This document shows positions 39,463 through 47,484 of a DNA stretch of 47,484 nt, in pieces (positions within the stretch are counted from its first letter, which is position 1; every line of letters starts with the position of its first letter). Under the pieces are notes generated by a model. The model saw only the letters and a program-made list of their open reading frames with translations, searched no databases and was not told the origin of the DNA. Origin of the DNA: Gammaproteobacteria bacterium (GTDB taxonomy: Bacteria > Pseudomonadota > Gammaproteobacteria > Berkiellales > Berkiellaceae); assembly GCA_016191245.1 (NCBI GenBank), contig JACPOY010000012.1:1-47484 (forward strand), in the 5' to 3' direction. The position numbers and the translations under genes were made by a program.

Positions 39463-39547
39463 TGGTGCCCAAGGCCGGACTCGAACCGGCACAGCTTTCG
39501 CCACTGCCCCCTCAAGACAGCGTGTCTACCAATTTCACCACTTGGGC
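39463..39547 (-). tRNA. leuU: tRNA-Leu (GAG)
   Basis: The 85-base gene gives a class II tRNA with a long variable arm, encoded CCA and anticodon stem-loop CTGTC-TTGAGGG-GGCAG (anticodon GAG). The acceptor pairs GCCCAAG with CTTGGGC. E. coli leuU has the same anticodon and also follows secG. Here its 5' end is one base from the secG stop codon, so the tRNA must be cut out of a shared transcript. Confidence 0.95.
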
Positions 39548-39548
39548 T

Positions 39549-39926
39549 TCATTCTACATCTGGAACATCTTTACCAGCAGGCGCGCTACTAGTTGATTGA
39601 TCCTTTTTAATTTCATTTGCATCATGCGACGGGATTTCATTATTCTTTGTAGTTTCATGTACAGCAGTTGGTATTTCCGGCGCTGCCTGATGACTAATTT
39701 TATTTAAGTAATAAACTAAAAACAGATTTAATAAAAAGAAAGCTGCTGCAAGAACCCCTGTAGCACGACTTAAAAAGCCACCAGAGCCTTGGCTACCGAA
39801 AACAGTTTGTGATGCACCACTACCAAAAGCTGCACCAGTTTGGGCACCTTTGCCATGTTGAATGAGAATTAACCCAACCAACATCACAGCAATAATTATA
39901 TGGATTACTAACAAAATTAAATACAT
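39549..39926 (-). CDS. secG: Protein translocase subunit SecG
   Basis: SecG is the small accessory subunit of the SecYEG channel that aids protein export. The 125 residues show the first helix [20 protein letters not shown], the conserved [20 protein letters not shown] loop and a second helix [17 protein letters not shown] polar C-terminal extension of about 45 residues, rich in Asp, Glu, Lys and Thr, follows. The stop codon lies one base before tRNA-Leu; tpiA is 9 bases upstream. Confidence 0.95.
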   Translation of the reverse strand: MYLILLVIHIIIAVMLVGLILIQHGKGAQTGAAFGSGASQTVFGSQGSGGFLSRATGVLAAAFFLLNLFLVYYLNKISHQAAPEIPTAVHETTKNNEIPSHDANEIKKDQSTSSAPAGKDVPDVE

Positions 39927-39935
39927 TCTAAAACC

Positions 39936-40700
39936 TTAAATAGCCGATTCACAAATCGCCCAAAAATCTGACGCATTCAACGATGCGCCCCCAACTAATG
40001 CCCCATCAATATCTGGCATTGCAAATAAGGCTCTCGCATTGCTCGCCTTAACGCTCCCTCCATATAAAATGGGGAGGGTGTTTGCTACCGTCGCATCATA
40101 CTCGGCCAAGGTCTGTCTGAGCAAGCGATGAACCTGCTGAGCTTGCTCTGGAGAGGCCGTTAAACCGGTTCCAATTGCCCAAATAGGCTCATAAGCTAAG
40201 ATTGTACCTTTAAATACATCAGAACCCAGTGCCAAAACTGATTTTAGTTGGTCAACAACCACTTTTTCGGTTAAATCTGCGATTCTTTGTTCTTTGGTCT
40301 CACCTACACATAAAATAGGAGTAAGACCTGCAGCTTTTGCTGCTATCAATTTTCTTGCAATTTCTTCATCTGATTCTTGGCAAAATTGACGGCGCTCAGA
40401 ATGGCCCACAATCGTATACTGACAGCCCATCTCTACTAACATACTTGCCGCAATTTGTCCGGTAAAAGCACCAGGTTGATGCGCACTTACATCTTGAGCA
40501 CCTAACTTAATATAAGGGCTGGTTGAACATAAGGTAGCAGCTTGTTCTAAATAAACAAAAGGTGGGCAGATAGCTATTTCGATTGAAGCGTCATTATTTA
40601 GCGCTTGAGCGTGGGTCGCAAAACTGGCAAAAAATTCCTTCACATGCTCTTTTGAGCTGTGCATTTTCCAATTACCTATTATGGTGGGTTTTCTTGCCAT
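39936..40700 (-). CDS. tpiA: Triosephosphate isomerase
   Basis: The enzyme interconverts dihydroxyacetone phosphate and glyceraldehyde 3-phosphate in glycolysis and gluconeogenesis. The 254-residue TIM barrel has the substrate residues N10 and K12 (GNWKM), catalytic H100 (VGHSERR) and E171 (AYEPIWAIGTG), and the phosphate-binding ILYGGSVKASNA. It precedes secG on the same strand, as in several gammaproteobacteria. Confidence 0.97.
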   Translation of the reverse strand: MARKPTIIGNWKMHSSKEHVKEFFASFATHAQALNNDASIEIAICPPFVYLEQAATLCSTSPYIKLGAQDVSAHQPGAFTGQIAASMLVEMGCQYTIVGHSERRQFCQESDEEIARKLIAAKAAGLTPILCVGETKEQRIADLTEKVVVDQLKSVLALGSDVFKGTILAYEPIWAIGTGLTASPEQAQQVHRLLRQTLAEYDATVANTLPILYGGSVKASNARALFAMPDIDGALVGGASLNASDFWAICESAI

Positions 40701-40790
40701 CAGATAAATTTTGCCTACATAGTTTTTTAGTTTTAAAACCGGGGAATATTAACTGAGTTACACAAGTGTGTGCAAGGATTGTTCGCATTC

Positions 40791-40915
40791 TTCTGAATCT
40801 TGTTGTCCGCTAACCCTCTCCCGCAAGGGGAGAGGAGATCGGATGCTCACTTTCTTTCCCCTCTCCCCTTGCGGGAGAGGGTTAGGGTGAGGGGTGAAAA
40901 GAGAAAAGATTTAGG
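40791..40915. repeat. REP-like inverted pair, left-hand direct-repeat copy beside the UIM gene
   Basis: A perfect 25-bp inverted repeat (40811-40835 against 40860-40884, core AACCCTCTCCCGCAAGGGG) is flanked by TTCTGAATCTTGTTGTCCGC on the left and GTTAGGGTGAGGGGTGAAAA...GATTTAGG on the right. The same left and right flanks occur at 41905 and 42060-42092, in the same orientation, so the unit is longer than a simple REP. Confidence 0.75.
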
Positions 40916-40956
40916 CTATTTCTTTCTCGACCTCATCATTGGTCAGTCATTGAGGT

Positions 40957-41706
40957 TCATTGACTGCTAATGAGAAGTTTCCTGGCATAGCGATAATCTT
41001 CCTCTTCTTGCAATTTCATTTTTGCGTACAGCTCTTCTTCTTCAACTTGTAGTTTTCTTGCTAAAAATTCATCATCAAATTGAATAAAAAATGAAGGCTG
41101 TTGCTTACTTAATTCAATTGCTAATTGCAATTCATCCTCTTCACTAACATCAATATCATTTTTATCTTGAACAGGCAAAACGGGGGCCATTTCTTTCATT
41201 TTATCAAGCATGACTTCTTTCACAACGGCTAAAAATCCTGCTTCAACCTCAAGATCAGAGGGAATGGGACCATCTGTTCCCAATCGAAAAGCAAGTGTTT
41301 GGGTTTTATGATAAGTCTGATCATAAAGATTTTCAGCGTTTCCTTGCTCAATCATAATAGCATTATGATCATCAGCAAAAGGTGAATCTGGATTTTTATT
41401 GAGACGCATTTCATGTAACATTTTATAAAGGATGTTATAGATCTCATTTATCAGATTTTTGTTCGCCAAAGGAAGAATTTTTTGAATTTGCTTTTTAAGT
41501 TCATCATCTTTTTCAGTCACCGTCTCTGCTATTACTAATTTCTTTTGCTTTTCACTGACAGGTGAAGTCACGAGCTGAATAAGAGTAGCCAAAACTTGGG
41601 GAGCAGCATTTTCTAATGTGTCCACAAGCATGGAGATATAAGGATCAATAAACCAGTTTTTCAATTTATGACATTGGCCTTTTGTAAGCGCAGTACCGTT
41701 TAACAT
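40957..41706 (-). CDS. Protein with ubiquitin-interacting motif and MIU-like helices (putative effector)
   Basis: The 249-residue protein starts at an ATG with a GGGG site 8 bases upstream. Residues 1-185 are soluble, mostly helical-looking and unrecognised. Residues 189-203 (EEDELQLAIELSKQQ) match the eukaryotic UIM consensus: four acidic residues, a hydrophobic one, then Ala (A196) and Ser (S200) at the required spacing. Then come DDEFLARKLQ (211-220), EELYAKMKLQ (224-233) and DYRYARKLL (237-245), resembling inverted UIM (MIU) helices as in RNF168. Glutamate clusters near the C-terminus also resemble the E-block of Dot/Icm substrates. It lies between direct repeats in the glmM-tpiA gap. Ubiquitin binding and secretion are inferred. 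Confidence 0.7.
   Translation of the reverse strand: MLNGTALTKGQCHKLKNWFIDPYISMLVDTLENAAPQVLATLIQLVTSPVSEKQKKLVIAETVTEKDDELKKQIQKILPLANKNLINEIYNILYKMLHEMRLNKNPDSPFADDHNAIMIEQGNAENLYDQTYHKTQTLAFRLGTDGPIPSDLEVEAGFLAVVKEVMLDKMKEMAPVLPVQDKNDIDVSEEDELQLAIELSKQQPSFFIQFDDEFLARKLQVEEEELYAKMKLQEEEDYRYARKLLISSQ
40972..41076 (-). other. MIU-like helical repeats (residues 211-245)
   Basis: Three segments share an acidic-x-x-x-Ala-basic pattern ending in Leu: DEFLARKLQ, EELYAKMKLQ and DYRYARKLL, separated by runs of Glu. The first is very close to the DEELARKL core of a RNF168 MIU. Charged coiled coil is the alternative. Confidence 0.5.
41098..41145 (-). other. Ubiquitin-interacting motif (residues 188-203)
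   Basis: The segment S-EEDE-L-QL-A-IEL-S-KQQ follows the UIM consensus, with the invariant Ala and Ser in place. Only the last acidic position is replaced by Gln. Confidence 0.7.
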
Positions 41707-41904
41707 TGTATTTACCCCATAAATTTTGAGTGATTTTAAAATTAAAGTATGTTTAATAACTTTATGAGGAGTATCTTATTATCGTGAGTGAGTGTCCACT
41801 AACAAATGACACAAGTGATCATATTCCCGACGAGTGGTTATCAAAAGCTTAAGAGATATTTTTCCGACAAGGGTTTTTTTGTTTTAAATTAGGAAGGATT
41901 TTCT
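41707..41904. other. AT-rich upstream region of the UIM gene
   Basis: These roughly 200 bases hold no convincing frame, RNA gene or strong promoter. The sequence is AT-rich, with a T-run at about 41874-41880 after a GACAAGGG segment. The promoter of the UIM gene must lie here, but I cannot point to a clear -35/-10 pair. Confidence 0.4.
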
Positions 41905-42092
41905 TTCTGAATCTTGTTGTCCGCTTAAACTCTCTCCCGCTCTTTTCTCTTTCCTTCTCCCGCTTGCGGGAGAAGGTTAGGATGAGGGGCTTTTGATTTT
42001 GAAACCCTCACCCTAGCCCTCTCCCAAAATGGGAGAGGGGATAAGAGGTGCGGGAGAGGGTTAGGGTGAGGGGTGAAAAAAAAAGATTTAGG
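41905..42092. repeat. REP-like array, right-hand direct-repeat copy beside the UIM gene
   Basis: The array begins with the same 21 bases as the unit at 40791 and ends with the same GTTAGGGTGAGGGGTG and GATTTAGG. Between lie at least three palindromic units: CTTCTCCCGCTTGCGGGAGAAG (about 41954-41975), CCCTCTCCCAAAATGGGAGAGGG (about 42017-42039) and GCGGGAGAGGG near 42050. The right flank contains the glmM stop codon (42088-42090). Confidence 0.75.
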
Positions 42093-43440
42093 TTACCTTC
42101 TTCGCCACTTTCTCAACTATCTCAGCAATTTCTTCTGCTGCCTGGCGGATGATAGCCTTATCGTTTCCTTCCACCATTACCCTCACCAGAGGCTCAGTAC
42201 CTGAGGCTCGCAGTAAAATTCGACCATTGTTTTGCAAATCTTTTTCAAGTTGCTGCAAAACTAACTGAACACGGGAGTCAGTAACAATTTCGGCACCATT
42301 GGATACTGGCACATTTAACAAAATCTGTGCACATTTCGTCATCCCTTTTTTCAATTCATGCAATGTTTTATTGGAATGACAAAGTGCAGTTAATACTTGA
42401 AGCGCACAAACAATACCATCGCCTGTCGTAGTTTTATCTAAACAAATAATATGTCCAGAACCTTCGCCCCCTAATTGCCAACCTGTTTGCGCAAGAGCAT
42501 CCATGACATATCTATCGCCAACTTGTGACCGCATAAAAGGGATTTTTAAATCATTGAACGCTTTCTCTAAACCAAGATTACTCATTTGTGTGCCTACAAC
42601 GCCACCATTCAAAATCTGGCGATCATGATAGGAACGAGCAATCACAAATAATAATTCATCACCATCTACCACTTCGCCTTTATGATCAACAAAAATGACT
42701 CTGTCGCCATCGCCATCGAAAGCGATGCCAATTTCAGCTTGATGTTGAAGCACTGCTTTTTGGAGTGAAGCCGGATGGGTAGAGCCACAATTTTCATTAA
42801 TATTAAAACCATCTGGCTGATGGTGAATCACAATGACATCTGCACCTAGCTCAGTAAACACATGAGGAGCAATGTGGTAAGTTGCGCCGTTAGCACAATC
42901 AATAACGACTTTGATCCCTTTCAAATCATGAGGTTTTAAAAAGGTACTCTTACAAAACTCAATATAGCGACCCGCTGCATCTTCCATGAATTTTGCACGA
43001 CCAATATTATGTGCTTCAACCATCGTCATCGGGGAATCGAGAAGATTTTCAATATTACATTCAATGGCATCAGGCAACTTTTTACCTTCTGCACTAAAAA
43101 ATTTGATGCCGTTATCGTAATAAGGGTTATGTGATGCACTAACAACAACCCCAACTTGTGCACCTACTGAACGTGTTAAATAAGAGACCCCTGGCGTTGG
43201 CATAGGTCCCAATAAAAATACATCCAAGCCTGACGCAATTAAACCCGCTTCTAATGCTGCTGACAGCATATAACCTGAAATCCGCGTATCTTTACCTATC
43301 AGCACGGTACCACGACCATCTTGCGCTAAAATTTTCCCGACAGCCCATCCGAGTTTCAATGCAAATTCAGCAGTGATAGGTGGAACGCCCGTGCGACCAC
43401 GGATCCCATCGGTTCCAAAATATTTACGCTGTACTGACAT
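42088..43440 (-). CDS. glmM: Phosphoglucosamine mutase GlmM
   Basis: GlmM converts glucosamine 6-phosphate to glucosamine 1-phosphate on the way to UDP-GlcNAc. The start is ATG 43440 (MSVQRKYFGTDGIRG), which overlaps the end of folP; an upstream TTG is less likely. The 450 residues have the phosphoserine loop VVVSASHNPYYDNG (S103 is the phosphorylated residue), the metal site FDGDGDRV and the C-terminal phosphate-binding RASGTEPLVRVMVE. It is in the conserved ftsH-folP-glmM order. Confidence 0.96.
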   Translation of the reverse strand: MSVQRKYFGTDGIRGRTGVPPITAEFALKLGWAVGKILAQDGRGTVLIGKDTRISGYMLSAALEAGLIASGLDVFLLGPMPTPGVSYLTRSVGAQVGVVVSASHNPYYDNGIKFFSAEGKKLPDAIECNIENLLDSPMTMVEAHNIGRAKFMEDAAGRYIEFCKSTFLKPHDLKGIKVVIDCANGATYHIAPHVFTELGADVIVIHHQPDGFNINENCGSTHPASLQKAVLQHQAEIGIAFDGDGDRVIFVDHKGEVVDGDELLFVIARSYHDRQILNGGVVGTQMSNLGLEKAFNDLKIPFMRSQVGDRYVMDALAQTGWQLGGEGSGHIICLDKTTTGDGIVCALQVLTALCHSNKTLHELKKGMTKCAQILLNVPVSNGAEIVTDSRVQLVLQQLEKDLQNNGRILLRASGTEPLVRVMVEGNDKAIIRQAAEEIAEIVEKVAKKVT

Positions 43441-44266
43441 CAGCAACTGTACTCCTATGCGAATTCATATGCAGAGCATCAACTACGGCAAGCGCATCTT
43501 TAGTCGCGCTCACATCATGGGTTCGAATGATAGTGGCCCCTTGCAAGCATGCAACGACCGTTCCCGCGATACTCCCATGTAATCTTTGCTCTTCAGGTTT
43601 GTTTAGCAACTTACCAAACATGGATTTTCGTGAAAGCCCAACTAATATCTCGCAACCTAACTGCTTGAAACTAGATAAATTAGATAACAAAGTTAAGTTA
43701 TGTTCTAAAGTTTTGCCAAAACCAAAACCTGGATCTATCCAAATGTTTTCTCGCAGAATACCAGCCTTTTCACATAGCTCAATGCGATTTTTTAAAAATA
43801 AGAGCACTTCTTGAATAATATCGGTATAAATTGGCGCATGTTGCATGGTTTCAGGTTTACCTTGCATGTGCATGATACAAACGGGTACTTGATGCTTGGC
43901 CACTAGCTCTCTTGCCGTGGCATCTTGCATCCCCGAGACATCATTCACAATCTGTGCTCCGGCATGAAGGGCAGCTTTCATCACAGCGGTATGTCTAGAA
44001 TCAATTGATATGGGGGTAGCAGTTTCTTTGGACAAATATTCAATAATAGGGATAACACGATCACATTCTTCGTCAATACTGACAGGTTTGGCACCAGGGC
44101 GCGTGGACTCGCCCCCAATATCGATGATATCTGCACCTTCACGAATTAATTGCATGGCATGTGAAATTGCCTGATCTCTTTCATAATAACGTCCGCCATC
44201 ATAAAAAGAGTCTGGCGTCACATTCACAATGCCCATGATTTTTAAACGCACAACTGTCGAAGACAT
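43424..44266 (-). CDS. folP: Dihydropteroate synthase
   Basis: FolP joins p-aminobenzoate to dihydropterin pyrophosphate in folate synthesis and is the target of sulphonamides. The start is taken at ATG 44266 because TGAGA lies about 7 bases upstream; a GTG at 44278 is the alternative. The 280-residue TIM barrel shows IMGIVNVTPDSFYDGG, DIIDIGGESTRPGA and IWIDPGFGFGKTLEHN. It lies 18 bases after ftsH and overlaps glmM by 17 bases. Confidence 0.95.
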   Translation of the reverse strand: MSSTVVRLKIMGIVNVTPDSFYDGGRYYERDQAISHAMQLIREGADIIDIGGESTRPGAKPVSIDEECDRVIPIIEYLSKETATPISIDSRHTAVMKAALHAGAQIVNDVSGMQDATARELVAKHQVPVCIMHMQGKPETMQHAPIYTDIIQEVLLFLKNRIELCEKAGILRENIWIDPGFGFGKTLEHNLTLLSNLSSFKQLGCEILVGLSRKSMFGKLLNKPEEQRLHGSIAGTVVACLQGATIIRTHDVSATKDALAVVDALHMNSHRSTVADVSTA

Positions 44267-44284
44267 ACTTATTCTCACGAAAAA

Positions 44285-46219
44285 TTAATGAGACTTAGCG
44301 GTACCATTGTCATCAACACTGCGTTTTTCAGAATCTACTGACGGCGTTTGATCATTTGCATTTTGAGGTGCATTAGGTGGCTCATCAGCAGAAGGTTCTG
44401 AAGATGACCAACCATCTGGCTCATGCGGCGTGCGCCCGGCCATCAAATCTTCTAATTGTTTAGCATCAATAGTTTCATATTTTAATAATGCTTCAGCCAT
44501 TTTATGCAAAATAGGTTCTTTCTCAATAAGGATCTTCTTAGCGCGATCATAGTTTCTATCAATGATTTTACGTATTTCTTCATCAATAACACTGGCCGTT
44601 GTACTCGCAACTTCTTTACGTTGACCAACGCTATGGCCTAAAAAGATTTCGCCTTCATCTTCGCTATAAGTTAATGGTCCTAACTTTTCAGAGAGTCCCC
44701 ACTTAGTAACCATGTTACGAGCGATCTCAGTGGCACGTTTAATATCATTGGATGCGCCAGTGGTTACACTCTCGGCACCAAAAATAAGTTCCTCTGCAAT
44801 TCGACCACCAAACAAGCTGGTAATAGAACTTTCAAGGCGTTTTTTAGAGTAACTGTATCTGTCTTGTTCAGGCAAAAACATCGTTACCCCTAAAGCTTGC
44901 GCTCTTGGAATAATACTCACTTTATAAACTGGATCATGATCAGAAACCGTTAAACCCACAATAGCATGCCCAGCTTCATGGTATGCGGTTAATTGACGCT
45001 CTTGGGCACTCATCACCATACTATGACGTTCTACGCCCATGATAATTTTATCTTTAGCGTGTTCCATTTCATCCATATCAACTAAACGTTTGTTATGGCG
45101 AGCTGCTAGCAATGCTGCTTCGTTAACAAGATTGGCTAGATCAGCACCAGAAAAACCTGGCGTTCCCCGCGCAATCACTTTTGGCTCCACATCATCAGCT
45201 AAAGGTACTTTTCTAAGATGTACTTTCAGAATTTGTTCACGACCTCTGACATCGGGTAATCCAACGACAACTTGGCGGTCAAATCGGCCTGGACGTAACA
45301 ACGCTTTATCTAATACATCTGGACGGTTAGTGGCTGCAATCACAATCACGCCTTCATTACCTTCAAAGCCGTCCATCTCTACTAATAATTGATTGAGAGT
45401 TTGTTCACGTTCATCGTGACCACCACCAAGCCCTGCACCACGATGGCGACCCACCGCATCAATTTCATCGATAAAGATAATACAGGGAGCATGTTTTTTT
45501 GCTTGATCAAACATGTCACGCACACGTGATGCACCCACACCAACAAACATTTCCACAAAATCAGAACCTGAAATGGTAAAAAATGGTGCTTTTGCTTCAC
45601 CTGCAATTGCTTTAGCCAGTAATGTTTTACCTGTTCCGGGTTGACCAACCAATAAAACGCCTCTTGGGATACGTCCCCCTAAGCGTTGGAATTTTTCTGG
45701 ATCTTTTAAGAAATCGACAAGTTCTTTGACTTCTTCTTTGGCTTCATCAACCCCTGCAACATCTGCAAAGGTGACTTTTACTTGATCTTCACCTAAAAGA
45801 CGCGCACGGCTTTTGCCAAAGGTCATTGCGCCACGGCCACCGCCACCTTGCATCTGGCGCATGAAATACATCCACACACCGATAAATAAAATGATCGGGA
45901 ACCAACTAATGAAGATATTCATTAATAAGCTTTGTTGTTCAGGCGCTTTCCCAATCACAGTCACTTTATTATTTAAAAGTTCTGCTAAAAGATAATCATC
46001 TGCGATCGGCATGTAAGTGATGAAGTTGTCCTCATTGCGCGATACGCCACGAATTTGACGATTATCAATGGTGACTGACTTAACATCCCCTTTTTTCACC
46101 GAATCGAGAAATTGGGAATAAGGGACTTTTGTGACTTGCGCATGACGCGGTCCAAAGTTACTAAACACCGACATTAAAATGACAGCGATGATAAGCCACA
46201 AGACGAGATTTTTTACCAT
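44285..46219 (-). CDS. ftsH: ATP-dependent zinc metalloprotease FtsH
   Basis: FtsH is the membrane-anchored AAA protease that degrades faulty membrane proteins and regulators such as LpxC. The start is ATG 46219 ([13 protein letters not shown]), giving 644 residues, the E. coli size; the longer frame to 46255 runs through a hairpin. There are two N-terminal helices around a periplasmic domain, Walker A GQPGTGKT (192-199), the AAA second region of homology ([11 protein letters not shown]), the zinc site HEAGH near 415 and a Pro/Asn/Ser-rich tail. Confidence 0.97.
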   Translation of the reverse strand: MVKNLVLWLIIAVILMSVFSNFGPRHAQVTKVPYSQFLDSVKKGDVKSVTIDNRQIRGVSRNEDNFITYMPIADDYLLAELLNNKVTVIGKAPEQQSLLMNIFISWFPIILFIGVWMYFMRQMQGGGGRGAMTFGKSRARLLGEDQVKVTFADVAGVDEAKEEVKELVDFLKDPEKFQRLGGRIPRGVLLVGQPGTGKTLLAKAIAGEAKAPFFTISGSDFVEMFVGVGASRVRDMFDQAKKHAPCIIFIDEIDAVGRHRGAGLGGGHDEREQTLNQLLVEMDGFEGNEGVIVIAATNRPDVLDKALLRPGRFDRQVVVGLPDVRGREQILKVHLRKVPLADDVEPKVIARGTPGFSGADLANLVNEAALLAARHNKRLVDMDEMEHAKDKIIMGVERHSMVMSAQERQLTAYHEAGHAIVGLTVSDHDPVYKVSIIPRAQALGVTMFLPEQDRYSYSKKRLESSITSLFGGRIAEELIFGAESVTTGASNDIKRATEIARNMVTKWGLSEKLGPLTYSEDEGEIFLGHSVGQRKEVASTTASVIDEEIRKIIDRNYDRAKKILIEKEPILHKMAEALLKYETIDAKQLEDLMAGRTPHEPDGWSSSEPSADEPPNAPQNANDQTPSVDSEKRSVDDNGTAKSH

Positions 46220-46241
46220 GTCATTCAAAGCTAGGACCCCT

Positions 46242-46257
46242 AGGTGTAACCACACCT
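46242..46257. promoter_or_regulatory. Hairpin upstream of ftsH
   Basis: AGGTGT and ACACCT pair around a 4-base loop in the leader of ftsH, about 23 bases before the start codon. It is not followed by a T-run. It argues against the upstream start of the open frame and could affect translation. Confidence 0.4.
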
Positions 46258-46323
46258 AATTAGTTGGTTGAATTCTTAATATACCGGAGTTCGGCATATG
46301 CAACACTTTTCATAAGTAACATA

Positions 46324-46947
46324 CTATATATTATAGTAGCCTCTGGCCAAGACATACAGCTCGCGTGAAGCAGAACGAGACGCATCGGGCTTTCTAATGA
46401 CAACCCTTTGAAAATATTGACGTAATGTCTTGATATATTCATCAAAACCTTCGCCTTGAAATATTTTTACTAGAAATCCACCATCTTTTTTTAGATGCTG
46501 CCTTGCAAAATCCCAAGCTAAATCGGCTAAAATCATCATTCGAGGCTGATCAACGGCAACCATTCCGCTTAAGTTAGGCGCCATATCTGAAATAACCCAA
46601 TCAATTTGTAGGGTTTCTAATTCAGCCTCTAAACTATCTAAGACGGTTTGTTCAGTAAAATCACCTTGCAAAAAAGTAACTCCAGGCAAGGGATCCATTT
46701 CTAATATATCAAGCGCAATCACTTTACCTTTGCGGCCAACTAACTGTGAAACGAGTTGAGACCAGCCTCCAGGAGCTGCTCCGAGATCAATCACTGTCAT
46801 GTTGGGTCTAAATAGTTTATCTCTTTCGTGTAGTTCCATTAATTTAAAGATGGCACGGGAGCGATAGCCCATTTTTTGTGCTTTTTGAACGTAAGGATCA
46901 TTAATATGGCGTTGGATCCACGACTTGCCGTGCTTAGTTTGACCCAT
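46324..46947 (-). CDS. rlmE: 23S rRNA (uridine2552-2'-O)-methyltransferase RlmE
   Basis: RlmE (FtsJ/RrmJ) methylates U2552 in the A-loop of 23S rRNA late in 50S assembly. The 207-residue protein has RSRAIFKLMEL (with K35 as first residue of the K-D-K-E tetrad), the SAM motif VIDLGAAPGGWSQLV (52-66), the ISDMAPNLSG segment with the catalytic Asp and a conserved VKIFQGEG. It precedes ftsH, as in E. coli, and is divergent from yhbY. Confidence 0.96.
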   Translation of the reverse strand: MGQTKHGKSWIQRHINDPYVQKAQKMGYRSRAIFKLMELHERDKLFRPNMTVIDLGAAPGGWSQLVSQLVGRKGKVIALDILEMDPLPGVTFLQGDFTEQTVLDSLEAELETLQIDWVISDMAPNLSGMVAVDQPRMMILADLAWDFARQHLKKDGGFLVKIFQGEGFDEYIKTLRQYFQRVVIRKPDASRSASRELYVLARGYYNI

Positions 46948-47021
46948 AGTGTTTTACAGGGATGAGGTTCTCAGGTTAAAATGCGTTAAGTTGAGTTGCA
47001 TTCTAAAGTAAATTACACCAA

Positions 47022-47306
47022 ATGTTAACCCGTGCATTTTTAAGAAATCTGATTACCAAAGCCCATCCCTTGCGCCCCGTCGTGTTGATCGGCAGTAAAG
47101 GCCTCACCGAACAAGTCCACAATGAGGTTGAAGCCGCTCTGATGGCACATGAGCTCATTAAAGTGCGGGTGAATGCCATCTCGCGCGAATCAAGACAAGA
47201 AATGATGAACAAAATGGCTGAATTTCACAAAGCCAACATTGTACAAAATATTGGTCATATTCTTGTGTTGTATAGGGCAAAAGAAAAAGAGAAAGCGAAG
47301 AAGTAA
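47022..47306 (+). CDS. yhbY: CRM-domain RNA-binding protein YhbY
   Basis: YhbY is a small KH-like (CRM) protein that binds pre-50S ribosomal particles. The 94 residues show LRNLITKAHPLRPVVLIGSK, GLTEQVHNEVEAALMAHELI and the GHILVLYR end strand. The ATG has no clear ribosome binding site, so initiation may be weak or leaderless. It is divergent from rlmE with 74 bases between the starts, the same arrangement as in E. coli. Confidence 0.93.
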   Translation: MLTRAFLRNLITKAHPLRPVVLIGSKGLTEQVHNEVEAALMAHELIKVRVNAISRESRQEMMNKMAEFHKANIVQNIGHILVLYRAKEKEKAKK

Positions 47307-47337
47307 TCTGGGGTTGCGCAGAAACCATAAATCTCTC

Positions 47338-47484
47338 CTTGTAAAGCTGAGGAATCGACACATAATTTGAAGAAAATTTCTTAAAAATTATAATGTTAGC
47401 TTGAACTAGATTTAGCTTGCGAAGCTCTTACCCCTTCTCCCCTTGCGGGAGAAGGCGGGGATGAGGGGTGGAAAAAATCTTAAT
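47338..47484. mobile_element. MITE-like element, copy 2 (cut by window end)
   Basis: Bases 47338-47469 repeat 15415-15552 almost without change: the full 31-bp terminal repeat at 47338-47368, the AGCTTGCGAAGCT palindrome and the REP-like core, with one visible substitution (TTAGC for TTAGT). After GGGGTGGAAAAAA the two copies diverge, and the right terminal repeat is not reached. It begins 31 bases after the yhbY stop. Confidence 0.75.

Noticed and set aside
41905..42092. Repeated GC-rich units that could be mistaken for a CRISPR array
   Set aside because: Units are palindromic, unequally spaced and alternate in orientation; there are no uniform spacers and no cas genes nearby. They fit REP-like elements.
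44285..46255. Longer FtsH start at 46255
   Set aside because: It would place 12 atypical residues before the conserved membrane start and run through a leader hairpin; the ATG at 46219 gives the normal length.

Overview
The window looks like chromosome of an AT-rich gammaproteobacterium, most probably an intracellular member of the Legionellales (Coxiella/Legionella/Berkiella side). The gene order metY-rimP-nusA-infB-rbfA-truB-rpsO-pnp and the neighbourhood rlmE-ftsH-folP-glmM ... secG-leuU are those of gammaproteobacteria. NuoC and NuoD are separate proteins, and the genes between the conserved blocks code for proteins with eukaryote-like features. The genus is inference; no rRNA gene is present to fix it.

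Layout. 1-138: right end of an IS66-family insertion sequence. 176-2467: a large protein with a PI3/PI4-kinase-like catalytic loop and a C-terminal bipartite nuclear localisation signal (NLS). 2516-4174: a rearranged scar made of a truncated NodT-type outer-membrane efflux gene, a short RND-pump fragment and the 3' end of an unknown gene. 4194-8393: a small secreted protein, ubiX, mpl, a membrane protein and a divergent pyrophosphate-type phosphofructokinase. 8394-15317: a proline-rich protein with short linear repeats, a MAPEG membrane protein, an exported hydratase-like protein, a 1063-residue protein with a textbook bipartite NLS, and an EamA transporter. 15415-15608: a MITE-like element with perfect 31-bp inverted ends. 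15645-24290: the transcription/translation cluster pnp to metY, read right to left. 24501-24740: an orphan peptide with a double-glycine leader. 24778-39278: the complete 14-gene complex I operon nuoA-N. 39463-40700: tRNA-Leu(GAG), secG, tpiA. 40957-41706: a protein carrying a ubiquitin-interacting motif, bracketed by direct repeats made of REP-like palindromes. 42088-47306: glmM, folP, ftsH, rlmE and divergent yhbY. 47338-47484: the start of a second copy of the MITE-like element.

How it fits together. The housekeeping blocks are ordinary and intact. The accessory genes sit mostly one at a time in the seams between them, next to palindromic repeats, IS ends or deletion scars. Two unrelated proteins carry classical bipartite NLSs, one carries a UIM followed by MIU-like helices, and one carries an SH3-ligand-type proline motif. 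Together they suggest a set of proteins delivered into a eukaryotic host and aimed at the nucleus, ubiquitin and signalling. Delivery and host targets are inferred; no secretion system is encoded in this window.
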